Source: an uncultured Blautia sp.
GTDB lineage: Bacteria > Bacillota > Clostridia > Lachnospirales > Lachnospiraceae
NCBI GenBank assembly: GCA_900765525.1
Contig: CAAFRY010000094.1
Span: 1-13,225, forward strand
Direction: 5' to 3'
Length of the DNA: 13,225 bases
Each line of letters begins with the position of its first letter. The first letter of the stretch is position 1. The position numbers and the translations under genes were made by a program. Under the pieces are notes generated by a model. The model ran no database searches. It saw nothing but the letters and a program-made list of their open reading frames with translations, and was not told the origin of the DNA. Below, piece by piece: positions 1-6,684 of the stretch.

Positions 1-398
1 ATAACAAACTCAAAAGGGTAAATCTTAAATGTTTCCTGGGAACTTCGAAACTCAAAAGTAAAGCTCTCTTTATTTTCCTGCTGCATTGACAGTTTCCAAG
101 GAAAGTTTCTTGCTGCACCGTGAATGGGAAGACAGTATTTTTTTCCCTGCAGAGTATAAATATCATTTTCTAATTTTCCTACAATAGGAAATAGAATAGG
201 AATTCCTCCCCGTATATAACGTTCTCTGTCTCCATAAATCTCTTCATTCAGATAAAGTATCTCTTTTCCTCCAAGATGAAGTTTGGTTACGATTCCACCT
301 CTTTCAGGATTTATTGTTACAAAATCCCCGGTCTCTGCATTCTGAATCTGGTATACCTGGTATCCCCACTTATCTTTCATTTTTTCTAATTTCTGCAT
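1..398 (-). CDS. Aldose 1-epimerase (galactose mutarotase-like) family protein, C-terminal part missing
   Basis: The N-terminal 132 codons are visible; the rest lies beyond the left edge. The translation starts MQKLEKMKDKWGYQVYQIQN and carries hallmarks of the aldose-epimerase / hexose-6-phosphate mutarotase fold: an early GGIVTKL strand, the GGIPILFP motif near residues 63-70, and HGAARNFPW near residues 93-101, the counterpart of the family HGFAR(N) motif. Family members interconvert sugar anomers in the cytosol. The start at 398 is supported by a GGAG overlapping the upstream stop codon (GGAGTGATATTATG); only 4 bases separate the two genes, so translation is probably coupled. As the last visible gene of the importer operon it points to a sugar or sugar-like substrate. 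The catalytic Glu is outside the window, so activity cannot be judged. A sugar-binding non-enzymatic homologue remains possible. Confidence 0.82.
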   Translation of the reverse strand, partial: MQKLEKMKDKWGYQVYQIQNAETGDFVTINPERGGIVTKLHLGGKEILYLNEEIYGDRERYIRGGIPILFPIVGKLENDIYTLQGKKYCLPIHGAARNFPWKLSMQQENKESFTFEFRSSQETFKIYPFEFV

Positions 399-402
399 AA
401 TA

Positions 403-1416
403 TCACTCCAGCTTAATGTCAACAGGTTGTCCTATTCTGATAGATTCATGTATTGCCGCAATGATAACCGTATTTCTTAAGCCATCGTCTTCTGACGCTA
501 AAGGCACTCCATTGTTCTCCAACACATCTATGTATCCATTCAACATATGGGCTGGCGGCGCATTAAGATGTCCGTTAACTGGTGTACCCAAAATTCTAGG
601 ATTACAGAATCTATCTGAGGATGCCATCTTTACCATCTGTTCGCATAAATCAATATTTACACTGCTTTTGTCTCCTACAATACCCATTTTCTGGTCGGCT
701 ACCACCGGATATGTATTAGGAAGAACCCAGGTAGTTGTAAAGACTCCCGAGGTATCATCCTCATAAGTAACAATTGCTTCTATAGAATCAAAAGTATCAA
801 TACTCTTTGCTGCCAATTTTTTCTTTACGCCTGTGGCATAAACCCTTTTTACTTCCTTTTCTGTAAACCAGGAAGCCATATCAATAATATGAGGAAATAA
901 AAACCATGCCGGCGTAGAATCTCCTGCCCATGGAAGCATTTCGGTAGGTACATATTCCGTGTCATTAAGCAGAGCGTAAATATTTAAAATATTTCCAACC
1001 TGTCCGGAATCTATCATTGCTTTCGTGCTAATGAAAGGAAGACTCCACCGATTTTCAAAGGCCACCAGACATTTTACCTGATTTGCTTTAATAGCATCTC
1101 TCATCTCCTTACATTCTTCCACAGAAGTGGAAAAGGGCTTTTCTACCATCATATTAAATTTATGTTCTGCTGCATAAAGAACCGCCTCCCTATGCATAAA
1201 ATCCGGCGTAGCCACAATCACAGCATTTATGTCTGCCTTATCCATCATTTTCCTAAAATCTGTAAAAACTTCTGCTCCATAAACCAGTCCAAGTTCCTGA
1301 ATCAGTTTATCATTTGTATCACAAATAGCGCTTACCTTAGCATTGGGATTCTGAGCAATAACATCTGCATACATTTTTCCTCTGATTCCCATACCAATAA
1401 TTCCAAATTTCTGCAT
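403..1416 (-). CDS. Gfo/Idh/MocA family NAD(P)-dependent oxidoreductase
   Basis: A 337-residue protein, usual length for this family of sugar, inositol and amino-sugar dehydrogenases. The N-terminal Rossmann fold shows GIIGMGIRG at residues 5-13, an acidic D33 ending the second strand (favouring NAD over NADP), and the family EKP motif at 92-94 (MMVEKPFS), whose Lys is normally catalytic. The C-terminal half contains WFLFPHIIDMASWF, matching the HxxxD substrate and proton-relay segment of the family. I chose ATG 1416 because AAGGAGGAG lies 7 bases upstream; an upstream ATG would add 22 residues without family similarity and would overlap the binding-protein gene. The gene follows the ABC substrate-binding protein by 13 bases, its ribosome binding site overlapping that stop, and precedes the epimerase gene by 4. 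It probably oxidises or reduces whatever the importer brings in. The substrate cannot be assigned from sequence alone. Confidence 0.92.
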   Translation of the reverse strand: MQKFGIIGMGIRGKMYADVIAQNPNAKVSAICDTNDKLIQELGLVYGAEVFTDFRKMMDKADINAVIVATPDFMHREAVLYAAEHKFNMMVEKPFSTSVEECKEMRDAIKANQVKCLVAFENRWSLPFISTKAMIDSGQVGNILNIYALLNDTEYVPTEMLPWAGDSTPAWFLFPHIIDMASWFTEKEVKRVYATGVKKKLAAKSIDTFDSIEAIVTYEDDTSGVFTTTWVLPNTYPVVADQKMGIVGDKSSVNIDLCEQMVKMASSDRFCNPRILGTPVNGHLNAPPAHMLNGYIDVLENNGVPLASEDDGLRNTVIIAAIHESIRIGQPVDIKLE

Positions 1417-1429
1417 ATTCTTCTCCTCC

Positions 1430-2485
1430 TTATTTGTTCTGGTTATCCTCATATGCTTCCTGCATAATGTCGAAAAGTACATAATTATCTACCGGAACTT
1501 CCTCTGCCAGTCTTCCGGAATCCATAAATACTTTCTGCTGGTTCTCATAATACTTTTTAATGGTTCCATCTTGTAAACCCCGGGCCACAAATTCTGATGT
1601 AATCCAGTTTCCTGTATCAACCGTATCCAACATAGTCTGTTGGTCTGCTTCGCAGGCCTGGGCAGTCCACTTAGCAACCTCTTCAATATTTTGGGCTCTA
1701 TAATCCATCGCTTTTTGGATTGCCCGTGTAAACCGTACCAATACGTCATGATTTTTCTCTGCATACTCTGCTGTAGTGGCAAAACTATCCGGAAAAGTAA
1801 CCTTGTCTATATAATCCTCATTCGTTGCAAGCACAACTGCATTATCTCCCAACTGTTTCTCAATTACTTTATTGTTAGGCGCCCAGGTAGCACAAGCATC
1901 CACACTGCCACTGACCATTGCAGATACCATACCATTAGTATCCATCTCTACCGTTTCCACATCGTCCATACTAAGCCCGGCTTCTTCTAAAGCAATATTA
2001 AAAATAGCTTCTGCCGATGTTCCCGCACTGGTTGCAATCTTTTTTCCTTTTAAATCTTCAATGGATTTTATTCCCTTTTCTTTATTTCCAATGATAGCAT
2101 CTGCAAGACTTGTGCTTACAATCTGAAAAATTTCTGCCTGTCCCTCTGCACATAAAGCATGGGCGCCATGTCCAATTTGACAAATTTGAATATCTCCGGA
2201 AGCCATGGCTGCGATTTCCGGCGGGCCTGATTGAAATTCTATGGTCTCCACCTCTAATCCCATCTCTTCGAAATAACCCATTTTCTCCGCAGTTACATAT
2301 AAGGCTGCGCTCCCTAAATTAGGCATATATCCGGCTTTAATATGAGCTGTCTGAAATTCTTCTCCATCAATATTTTCTTCCTTCTTACCCGTTTCTTGTT
2401 CTCCTGCCCTTTGTTCTGTACATCCTGCCAAAAGAACTGTCGTCATAACAAAAACCAGCAACATTCCCCATAATTTTTTTCTCAT
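1430..2485 (-). CDS. NitT/TauT-type ABC transporter substrate-binding lipoprotein
   Basis: A 351-residue exported lipoprotein: MRKK, a hydrophobic stretch, then lipobox LLAGC with the lipidated Cys at 22, followed by a charged Glu/Lys-rich linker to about residue 45. The mature part reads as the SsuA/TauA/THI5-like (NMT1) fold: AHIKAGYMPNLGSAALYVTAEKMGYFEEMGLEVE, SGDIQICQIGHG, IKSIEDLKGKKIATSAGTSAE and VSGSVDACATWAP are typical of binding proteins for nitrate, sulfonates, taurine or pyrimidine precursors. It captures ligand outside the membrane and delivers it to the permease encoded upstream. AGGAGG lies about 6 bases before ATG 2485. It is third in the operon, 34 bases after the ATPase. Ligand identity cannot be read: the class covers sulfonates, nitrate, thiamine precursors and others. 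The sugar-type genes that follow argue against plain nitrate uptake. Confidence 0.93.
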   Translation of the reverse strand: MRKKLWGMLLVFVMTTVLLAGCTEQRAGEQETGKKEENIDGEEFQTAHIKAGYMPNLGSAALYVTAEKMGYFEEMGLEVETIEFQSGPPEIAAMASGDIQICQIGHGAHALCAEGQAEIFQIVSTSLADAIIGNKEKGIKSIEDLKGKKIATSAGTSAEAIFNIALEEAGLSMDDVETVEMDTNGMVSAMVSGSVDACATWAPNNKVIEKQLGDNAVVLATNEDYIDKVTFPDSFATTAEYAEKNHDVLVRFTRAIQKAMDYRAQNIEEVAKWTAQACEADQQTMLDTVDTGNWITSEFVARGLQDGTIKKYYENQQKVFMDSGRLAEEVPVDNYVLFDIMQEAYEDNQNK

Positions 2486-2519
2486 AAATTTACCTCCTCG
2501 TCTCTTTTTTATATTATAG

Positions 2520-3311
2520 TTATTTTCTTACTTCCAAATATTCTTTATACACCTCTGCCCAAATGTGATTTTTAATTTCTAAAAATCTAGGTGTCATTTT
2601 TGTTTTCTGAGTTCTTGGGTATGGAATATCCACATCCACTACTTCTTTTATCCTTCCTGGTCGAGCACTCATAATAACCACTTTTGTTGCTAATATTATG
2701 GCTTCCTCCACATCATGGGTAATAAAAAAGCAGGTCTTTTGCTCCTTCTCCCAGGTTTCTATCAGCTCGGATTGGAGCTGGGTCCTGGTTTGAGCATCCA
2801 AAGCCCCAAAAGGTTCATCCATAAGTAAGACCTGGGGCTTCGCCGCATAGGCTCTGGCAATAGCTACTCTCTGTTTCATTCCCCCGGACAACTCTTTAGG
2901 ATAGGAATGAACGAATTGCTCTAAATCTACCATTTTTAAATATTTCATGGCTTCCTGCTCCAGAGTCTTTCCTCTCAAGCCTTGAAGTTTAGGAGCATAT
3001 TCCACATTTTTCAAAACCGTAAGCCAGGGGAAAAGAGCATATTGCTGAAAAACTACTCCCCGCTCCGGCCCTGTCCCTTCCACTTCTTTTTCATTTACAA
3101 AAATATGTCCCTGGGTTGGTTCCAAAAGCCCTGCAATCATATTCAGAAGTGTTGATTTTCCGCATCCCGAAGGCCCTACCACACAGACAAATTCATTCTC
3201 TTTAATTTCCATGTTTACGTTACTGAGAGCCAGCACTTCCCCATTCCGGGTGTTATATTTTTTAATCACATTGTCAATTTTAATTACTGTGCGCCTGCTG
3301 TCTCCTGCCAT
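2520..3311 (-). CDS. NitT/TauT-type ABC transporter ATP-binding protein
   Basis: A 263-residue nucleotide-binding subunit with every expected element: Walker A GPSGCGKST at 46-54, Q-loop at Q89 (VVFQQYALFPWLTV), signature LSGGMKQR at 141-148, Walker B LLMDEP at 162-167, D-loop GALD at 169-172 and switch His199 (FITHD). The FQQYALFPWLTV and FITHDVEEAI segments are characteristic of the SsuB/TauB/NrtD branch. It powers import at the cytoplasmic face. ATG 3311 is preceded by AAAGGAGG at about 9 bases and lies inside the 3' end of the permease gene (28-base overlap), indicating translational coupling. No defects are seen. Substrate specificity is set by the partners, so no symbol is given. Confidence 0.95.
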   Translation of the reverse strand: MAGDSRRTVIKIDNVIKKYNTRNGEVLALSNVNMEIKENEFVCVVGPSGCGKSTLLNMIAGLLEPTQGHIFVNEKEVEGTGPERGVVFQQYALFPWLTVLKNVEYAPKLQGLRGKTLEQEAMKYLKMVDLEQFVHSYPKELSGGMKQRVAIARAYAAKPQVLLMDEPFGALDAQTRTQLQSELIETWEKEQKTCFFITHDVEEAIILATKVVIMSARPGRIKEVVDVDIPYPRTQKTKMTPRFLEIKNHIWAEVYKEYLEVRK

Positions 3312-4072
3312 CCTGTGAGCCTCCTTTCCAAAAAGCGGATAAATTTTTCCATTGTCAGTCCAATAATGCCTATAATCAAAATACCTAAAAGAACCGTTGA
3401 CATATCATAATATCCCTGAGCCTTTTGAATCATCATACCCAGCCCCTTTGAAGCTCCTGTAAGCTCTGCAGCTATAAGTGTTGTAAGAGATGCTGACAAC
3501 CCCAGTCTTGCTCCTACTAAAATGAATGGGGTGGAGGCCGGTATTACAATCTGGAAAAAAATATCCCTGCTCCCGGCCCCCAAAACCTTAGCGGCCTTGA
3601 TTAAAGTTGTATCTACATTACATACCCCTTGGTAGATAGTCACTACCATAACCAAAAATGAGGCTATAAAAATTACAATTACTTTTGCCTTTTCCCCTAC
3701 GCCTGCCCCTGTAATTACCAACGGTATATAGGCCAACGGCGGTATATTTCTCACAAATTGTATCCATGGCTCCACAATTCTGCGGAACGGTCCATACCAC
3801 CCCATAAGAATCGCAATTGGTATGGACAGTAAAAATCCGATGCTAAATCCCGTTAAAACACGAAACAGGCTAATGCCCACATGTCCCCAAAGCGTGCCGT
3901 CTTTAATTTTATATACCGCTGTTTCAGCCACTTCCCAGGGCTCTGCAAAGATTACACCTCCTGCTTTAGAAGATGCGATAAGTATCCAAAGAAGGATTGC
4001 CGCTGCCAGGGACAGACACATCCATGTCCAGGAAGGAATTTTCAGGGCCCTTTCTTTCTTCTTTTTTGTCAT
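3284..4072 (-). CDS. NitT/TauT-type ABC transporter permease
   Basis: A 262-residue inner-membrane permease of the SsuC/TauC type. After a Lys-rich start (MTKKKKERALKIP) come about six hydrophobic segments, the first near residues 17-35. The coupling EAA-like loop AAKVLGAGSRDIFFQIVIP docks the ATPase, and the IPPLAYIPLVITGAGVGEKAK segment is typical of this subfamily. I chose ATG 4072 because an AAGGGGG ribosome site lies 8 bases upstream and because family members begin with a short charged N-terminus; a longer reading frame reaches 4195 but would run through the promoter and dyad. The gene is first in the importer operon and overlaps the ATPase gene by 28 bases. Confidence 0.93.
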   Translation of the reverse strand: MTKKKKERALKIPSWTWMCLSLAAAILLWILIASSKAGGVIFAEPWEVAETAVYKIKDGTLWGHVGISLFRVLTGFSIGFLLSIPIAILMGWYGPFRRIVEPWIQFVRNIPPLAYIPLVITGAGVGEKAKVIVIFIASFLVMVVTIYQGVCNVDTTLIKAAKVLGAGSRDIFFQIVIPASTPFILVGARLGLSASLTTLIAAELTGASKGLGMMIQKAQGYYDMSTVLLGILIIGIIGLTMEKFIRFLERRLTGWQETAGAQ

Positions 4073-4102
4073 TACGTTTACCCCCTTGTTTTCTTTGTTT
4101 TT

Positions 4103-4131
4103 ATCATAGCATCCTGTAATTTTTATAACAG
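4103..4131 (-). promoter_or_regulatory. Promoter of the importer operon (extended -10)
   Basis: Reading the minus strand, TATGAT (4108-4103) is preceded by TGC, giving an extended -10. Seventeen bases upstream lies CTGTTA (4131-4126), a poor -35. The -10 is about 30 bases before the permease ATG, leaving a short leader. A weak -35 with an extended -10 fits a promoter assisted by an activator, and the dyad at 4131-4149 touches the -35. This is prediction by eye. Confidence 0.5.
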
Positions 4132-4149
4132 TATGAAGTTTTTTCATAC
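4131..4149. promoter_or_regulatory. Perfect 7-bp dyad abutting the -35 (candidate operator)
   Basis: The sequence GTATGAAGTTTTTTCATAC is a perfect inverted repeat, GTATGAA and TTCATAC around 5 bases. It adjoins the weak -35 of the importer promoter, at about position -35 to -55, where activators usually bind. The minus-strand RNA would not include it if the predicted promoter is used, so a DNA-level operator is likelier than an RNA hairpin. The nearby response regulator is a natural candidate ligand; no direct evidence exists. Confidence 0.45.
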
Positions 4150-4193
4150 CAAAATAGAAAGTTTCATTCCTTGGCTGCAGGTTGGTTCCAAGC

Positions 4194-4242
4194 AAAAAAC
4201 TCTACGCAAATGGGCATCCATTCACATAGAGTTTATTTTTTT
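4194..4242 (-). terminator. Rho-independent terminator after the two-component operon (bidirectional form)
   Basis: AAACTCTA (4197-4204) pairs with TAGAGTTT (4227-4234), and an inner stem AATGG/CCATT (4209-4213 with 4218-4222) closes a GCAT loop; an internal bulge separates them. On the minus strand the hairpin is followed by a run of six T. The plus strand also has a T-rich run, so it could stop transcription both ways. It lies 40-85 bases past the response-regulator stop and isolates that operon from the importer promoter. Confidence 0.78.
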
Positions 4243-4280
4243 CATTCTCAAATTATCAGTTGATATTTTTTGTTATATTG

Positions 4281-4946
4281 CTAAAATAAATGTTCCAAAT
4301 TTAATTCATGAATCATTTTTACAATCTCTTTTGTCCGGGAACATCTGAACTTTCTAAGCAATCCTTTAATCTGTGTTTTCACTGTAACCAGTTCTACACA
4401 ACGAATCTTTGCAATTTCCGCAACCTTTCTACCTTCCAGCAAAAGCTTGACCAATTCCCGTTCTGTATTTGTCAAAGCCGAAAGATTATTTATGAAATAC
4501 AACAGACTCTGTTCTGACCGTCTGGCCCTGGTATATTCTCCCATGATAATCTTCTGTATTTTACTGTCCAGAAGACTTTTATCATCATAAGCCGCTCGAA
4601 TATGGAGCAGTATTTCTTCATCGGGAACACCTTTTACAATATAATCCACAGCTCCTGCCCCCATTGCAGTAATAACAATCTGCTCGGTTTCATGGGCTGT
4701 AAGAAAAATCACTTTAAGTTTCGGTTTTACCTCTCTGATTTTCTCTGCTACAAGTATTCCTGTATTCATCTCCTCCATCTCTATGTCTATAAGAGCAATA
4801 TCGCACTCTAAATCCTGCAATTTTTCATAAGTCTCTCTCCCACTGCCAGCCGTACCAGCCACACACATATCCTTCTGTGCATTTATAACTTCTGCTAAGT
4901 CCTCTGTTAAAAGCTGAAAATCATCTGCAATAAAAACTCGTATCAT
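4281..4946 (-). CDS. NarL/LuxR-type response regulator
   Basis: A 221-residue two-domain regulator. The receiver domain (about 1-120) has acidic residues D8 and D9, phosphoacceptor D54 (ALIDIEM), T83 (FLTAH) and K105 (DYIVKG), all standard for phosphorylation control. After a linker, residues about 154-215 form a LuxR-type helix-turn-helix: LSALTNTERELVKLLLEG, VAEIAK and VTVKTQIKGLLRKF. It is unusual in reading CVELVTVKTQIKGL where NarL proteins have the LxxSxxTVKxHxxxI core, so DNA specificity may be atypical. ATG 4946 lies 20 bases after the kinase stop with a weaker GGGGTGA site. It presumably takes phosphate from the kinase encoded just upstream and acts on nearby promoters, the importer operon being the likeliest target. 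Confidence 0.92.
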   Translation of the reverse strand: MIRVFIADDFQLLTEDLAEVINAQKDMCVAGTAGSGRETYEKLQDLECDIALIDIEMEEMNTGILVAEKIREVKPKLKVIFLTAHETEQIVITAMGAGAVDYIVKGVPDEEILLHIRAAYDDKSLLDSKIQKIIMGEYTRARRSEQSLLYFINNLSALTNTERELVKLLLEGRKVAEIAKIRCVELVTVKTQIKGLLRKFRCSRTKEIVKMIHELNLEHLF

Positions 4947-4966
4947 ATTCTGTCACCCCAGTTCTT

Positions 4967-6460
4967 TTATTCTTGCTGTCTGTAAAGAGGAATGTATACA
5001 TAAAAATCTGTACCTTTACCCGGAATGCTTTCTACTTGAACCATTCCCAAATGCTCTTTTACCGTCTGCATGACATATGCAAGTCCCATCCCCCAATTAT
5101 GATTGGTATTTTTGCTGGTATAGAAAGGCTCAAAAATTTTTCTGTATCTATCCTTCTCAATTCCTCTTCCGTTATCTTGTATATGGATAAGAAGGTACAG
5201 TTTTTCTGCCTTTACCGTACACTGAATAGAAAGAGGCCGCTCCTGTGCCGCAGATTCATAGGCATTTGTCAATAAATTCCCCACTGCTTCTCCCAGATAT
5301 ACTTTATCAGCTAATATCAGACAGCCTTTCTCACAACTATACTCCACCTTCCCTTGAGGATATTTCTGATGAAACCTCCGGTCCGCATTTTCCAAAATTT
5401 CTTCGGGATTCGTAGGTGTCAAATGAATATACTTGGTTTTTACACTCCTATATAGTTCCTCCATACGGTCCAGCATACTTTTATTCATAAAATCTAACTG
5501 CTCCAACATCCTCTGAATATTTTCTTTATTTGGATTCTCTTTTTCCAGTTCTGCGGCCATCCGCTTCTGAAGTACTTTCTCGGCTAAAATCTGGTTCTTA
5601 ATACTATGGACAAAAACCGGTACCGCCGTATGAGCATCCCGCATCTTTTTCTGCAGCTTTAGTTCTCCCTTTTTCTCATCAAATTTCAATTTCCCATATT
5701 TTTGAATATTCCAAACACCTACTCCGATTATAATGACCGACATCAATGTAATTCCGTACCATGCCTCTACATTTGAAATCAGGCTCAAATAACTCCTGGT
5801 ATAAAAACTACTATACTGTATGGAATACATACGGTACACCTGAACCGGGTCCTGGAGAGCATAAGAAAGATAAACAAAAGCAATACTGGCTAAAAAGATA
5901 ATAATATTTCTGAACATTTTTTTAGAAAATCTAATAGTGGCACAATAATACTCTTGAAGTAATAGAACAAGAGACATCACCACATAAAATAATATCCAAC
6001 TAATCATCAACAATATCAGAACTTTTTGTTTACTGGAATTTTCAGGAAATAATTTATAAAAAACAGGTGGGTAATAAATGAACAGACTCACGGCCGGACA
6101 AATCCAAACGAAAATCTGGTAAATCCGATACTTGGCTATAGAAATCCCTGTATTATACTCCCATGCTAAAAGAAGCAAAAGAGGAGGGAATAAATATCTT
6201 CCTACTGCTATAATGTAGCCGATTTCCGGCAGAGATAAGTTAAGATAAGAAATTGCCTGTTGAACCTGGGTATCTAAAAAAAAGAAACGCCTTTGCTCCA
6301 TAGTCAATCCGCCAATTTTAGCAAAATAAATTATTATCCCCGTAAACATAAGCAAAAAATCTACGCATAGAGCCATCATATACCAGGCTTTCTTATCTCT
6401 GTTCACAACCACAAGGATAATAGAAAAAATAAAAAACATAACCAAAACTAAAAATAACAT
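4967..6460 (-). CDS. Seven-helix membrane sensor histidine kinase
   Basis: A 497-residue kinase. Residues 1-255 hold about seven hydrophobic helices (near 1-18, 26-47, 79-103, 113-131, 147-170, 187-207, 235-255) with only short loops, so the signal is probably sensed in or at the membrane; no PAS or HAMP domain is seen. A charged coiled linker leads to the phosphorylation helix with H285 in FVHSIKNQ. The ATPase domain has N-box NLLTNAYESA (395-404), DNGRGI (429-434), FEPFYTSK (443-450) and GMGL (457-460), so it should be active. GGAGAG precedes ATG 6460 by 7 bases. It partners the response regulator 20 bases downstream. The H-box is not the HisKA_3 type usual for NarL-family partners. The ligand is unknown. 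Confidence 0.92.
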   Translation of the reverse strand: MLFLVLVMFFIFSIILVVVNRDKKAWYMMALCVDFLLMFTGIIIYFAKIGGLTMEQRRFFFLDTQVQQAISYLNLSLPEIGYIIAVGRYLFPPLLLLLAWEYNTGISIAKYRIYQIFVWICPAVSLFIYYPPVFYKLFPENSSKQKVLILLMISWILFYVVMSLVLLLQEYYCATIRFSKKMFRNIIIFLASIAFVYLSYALQDPVQVYRMYSIQYSSFYTRSYLSLISNVEAWYGITLMSVIIIGVGVWNIQKYGKLKFDEKKGELKLQKKMRDAHTAVPVFVHSIKNQILAEKVLQKRMAAELEKENPNKENIQRMLEQLDFMNKSMLDRMEELYRSVKTKYIHLTPTNPEEILENADRRFHQKYPQGKVEYSCEKGCLILADKVYLGEAVGNLLTNAYESAAQERPLSIQCTVKAEKLYLLIHIQDNGRGIEKDRYRKIFEPFYTSKNTNHNWGMGLAYVMQTVKEHLGMVQVESIPGKGTDFYVYIPLYRQQE

Positions 6461-6554
6461 TATCTCTCTCCATAAAATTCTGCCGTCCTAATTTTATCCA
6501 GAAGCAGTCGCACATCCCTCGACAATAAAAACATACTTTATCTACTGTTATTTC

Positions 6555-6572
6555 TTATACACTAAAGTATAA
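6555..6572. repeat. 6-bp inverted repeat overlapping the kinase promoter -10
   Basis: TTATAC and GTATAA flank six bases (TTATACACTAAAGTATAA). The dyad covers the predicted -10 of the two-component operon, so a repressor or autoregulator binding there could block transcription. In an AT-rich promoter a 6-bp dyad may arise by chance. Confidence 0.3.
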
Positions 6573-6592
6573 AATCTAATATAATTTGTCAA
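6564..6592 (-). promoter_or_regulatory. Promoter of the two-component operon
   Basis: On the minus strand a perfect TTGACA (6592-6587) is followed after 17 bases by TACTTT (6569-6564) or after 15 by the better TATACT (6571-6566). It lies about 105 bases upstream of the kinase start, giving a leader near 100 bases in which no clear structured element was found. Confidence 0.6.
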
Positions 6593-6617
6593 GATGTCTA
6601 AGGACAAAGAATACTGT

Positions 6618-6673
6618 TAAAAAGACCGGAGTCCGGCATAGCCCCCAATTGGGATAGTGCCATCCTCCGGTCT
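6618..6673 (-). terminator. Terminator of the polyphosphate/beta-helix operon
   Basis: AGACCGGAG (6623-6631) pairs perfectly over 9 bases with CTCCGGTCT (6665-6673). Within the 33-base loop, GGCA/TGCC can pair, and CCCAATTGGG forms a self-complementary tip, so the RNA can fold into a long branched or stacked hairpin. On the minus strand it is followed by TTTTT. It begins about 12 bases past the lipoprotein stop at 6685. Confidence 0.85.
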
Positions 6674-6684
6674 CTACTTTACTA

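Noticed and set aside
1417..1482. 22-residue upstream extension of the Gfo/Idh/MocA protein
   Set aside because: Overlaps the binding-protein gene, adds no family sequence, and the strong AAGGAGG site decides for the inner ATG at 1416.
4073..4195. 41-residue upstream extension of the permease
   Set aside because: Passes through the predicted promoter and dyad and reaches the terminator; the inner ATG has its own ribosome site.
3881..4348. Plus-strand frame of 155 codons across the permease 5' end and the intergenic region
   Set aside because: Antisense to a clear permease gene, runs through a terminator and promoter, has no ribosome site and no recognisable motif.
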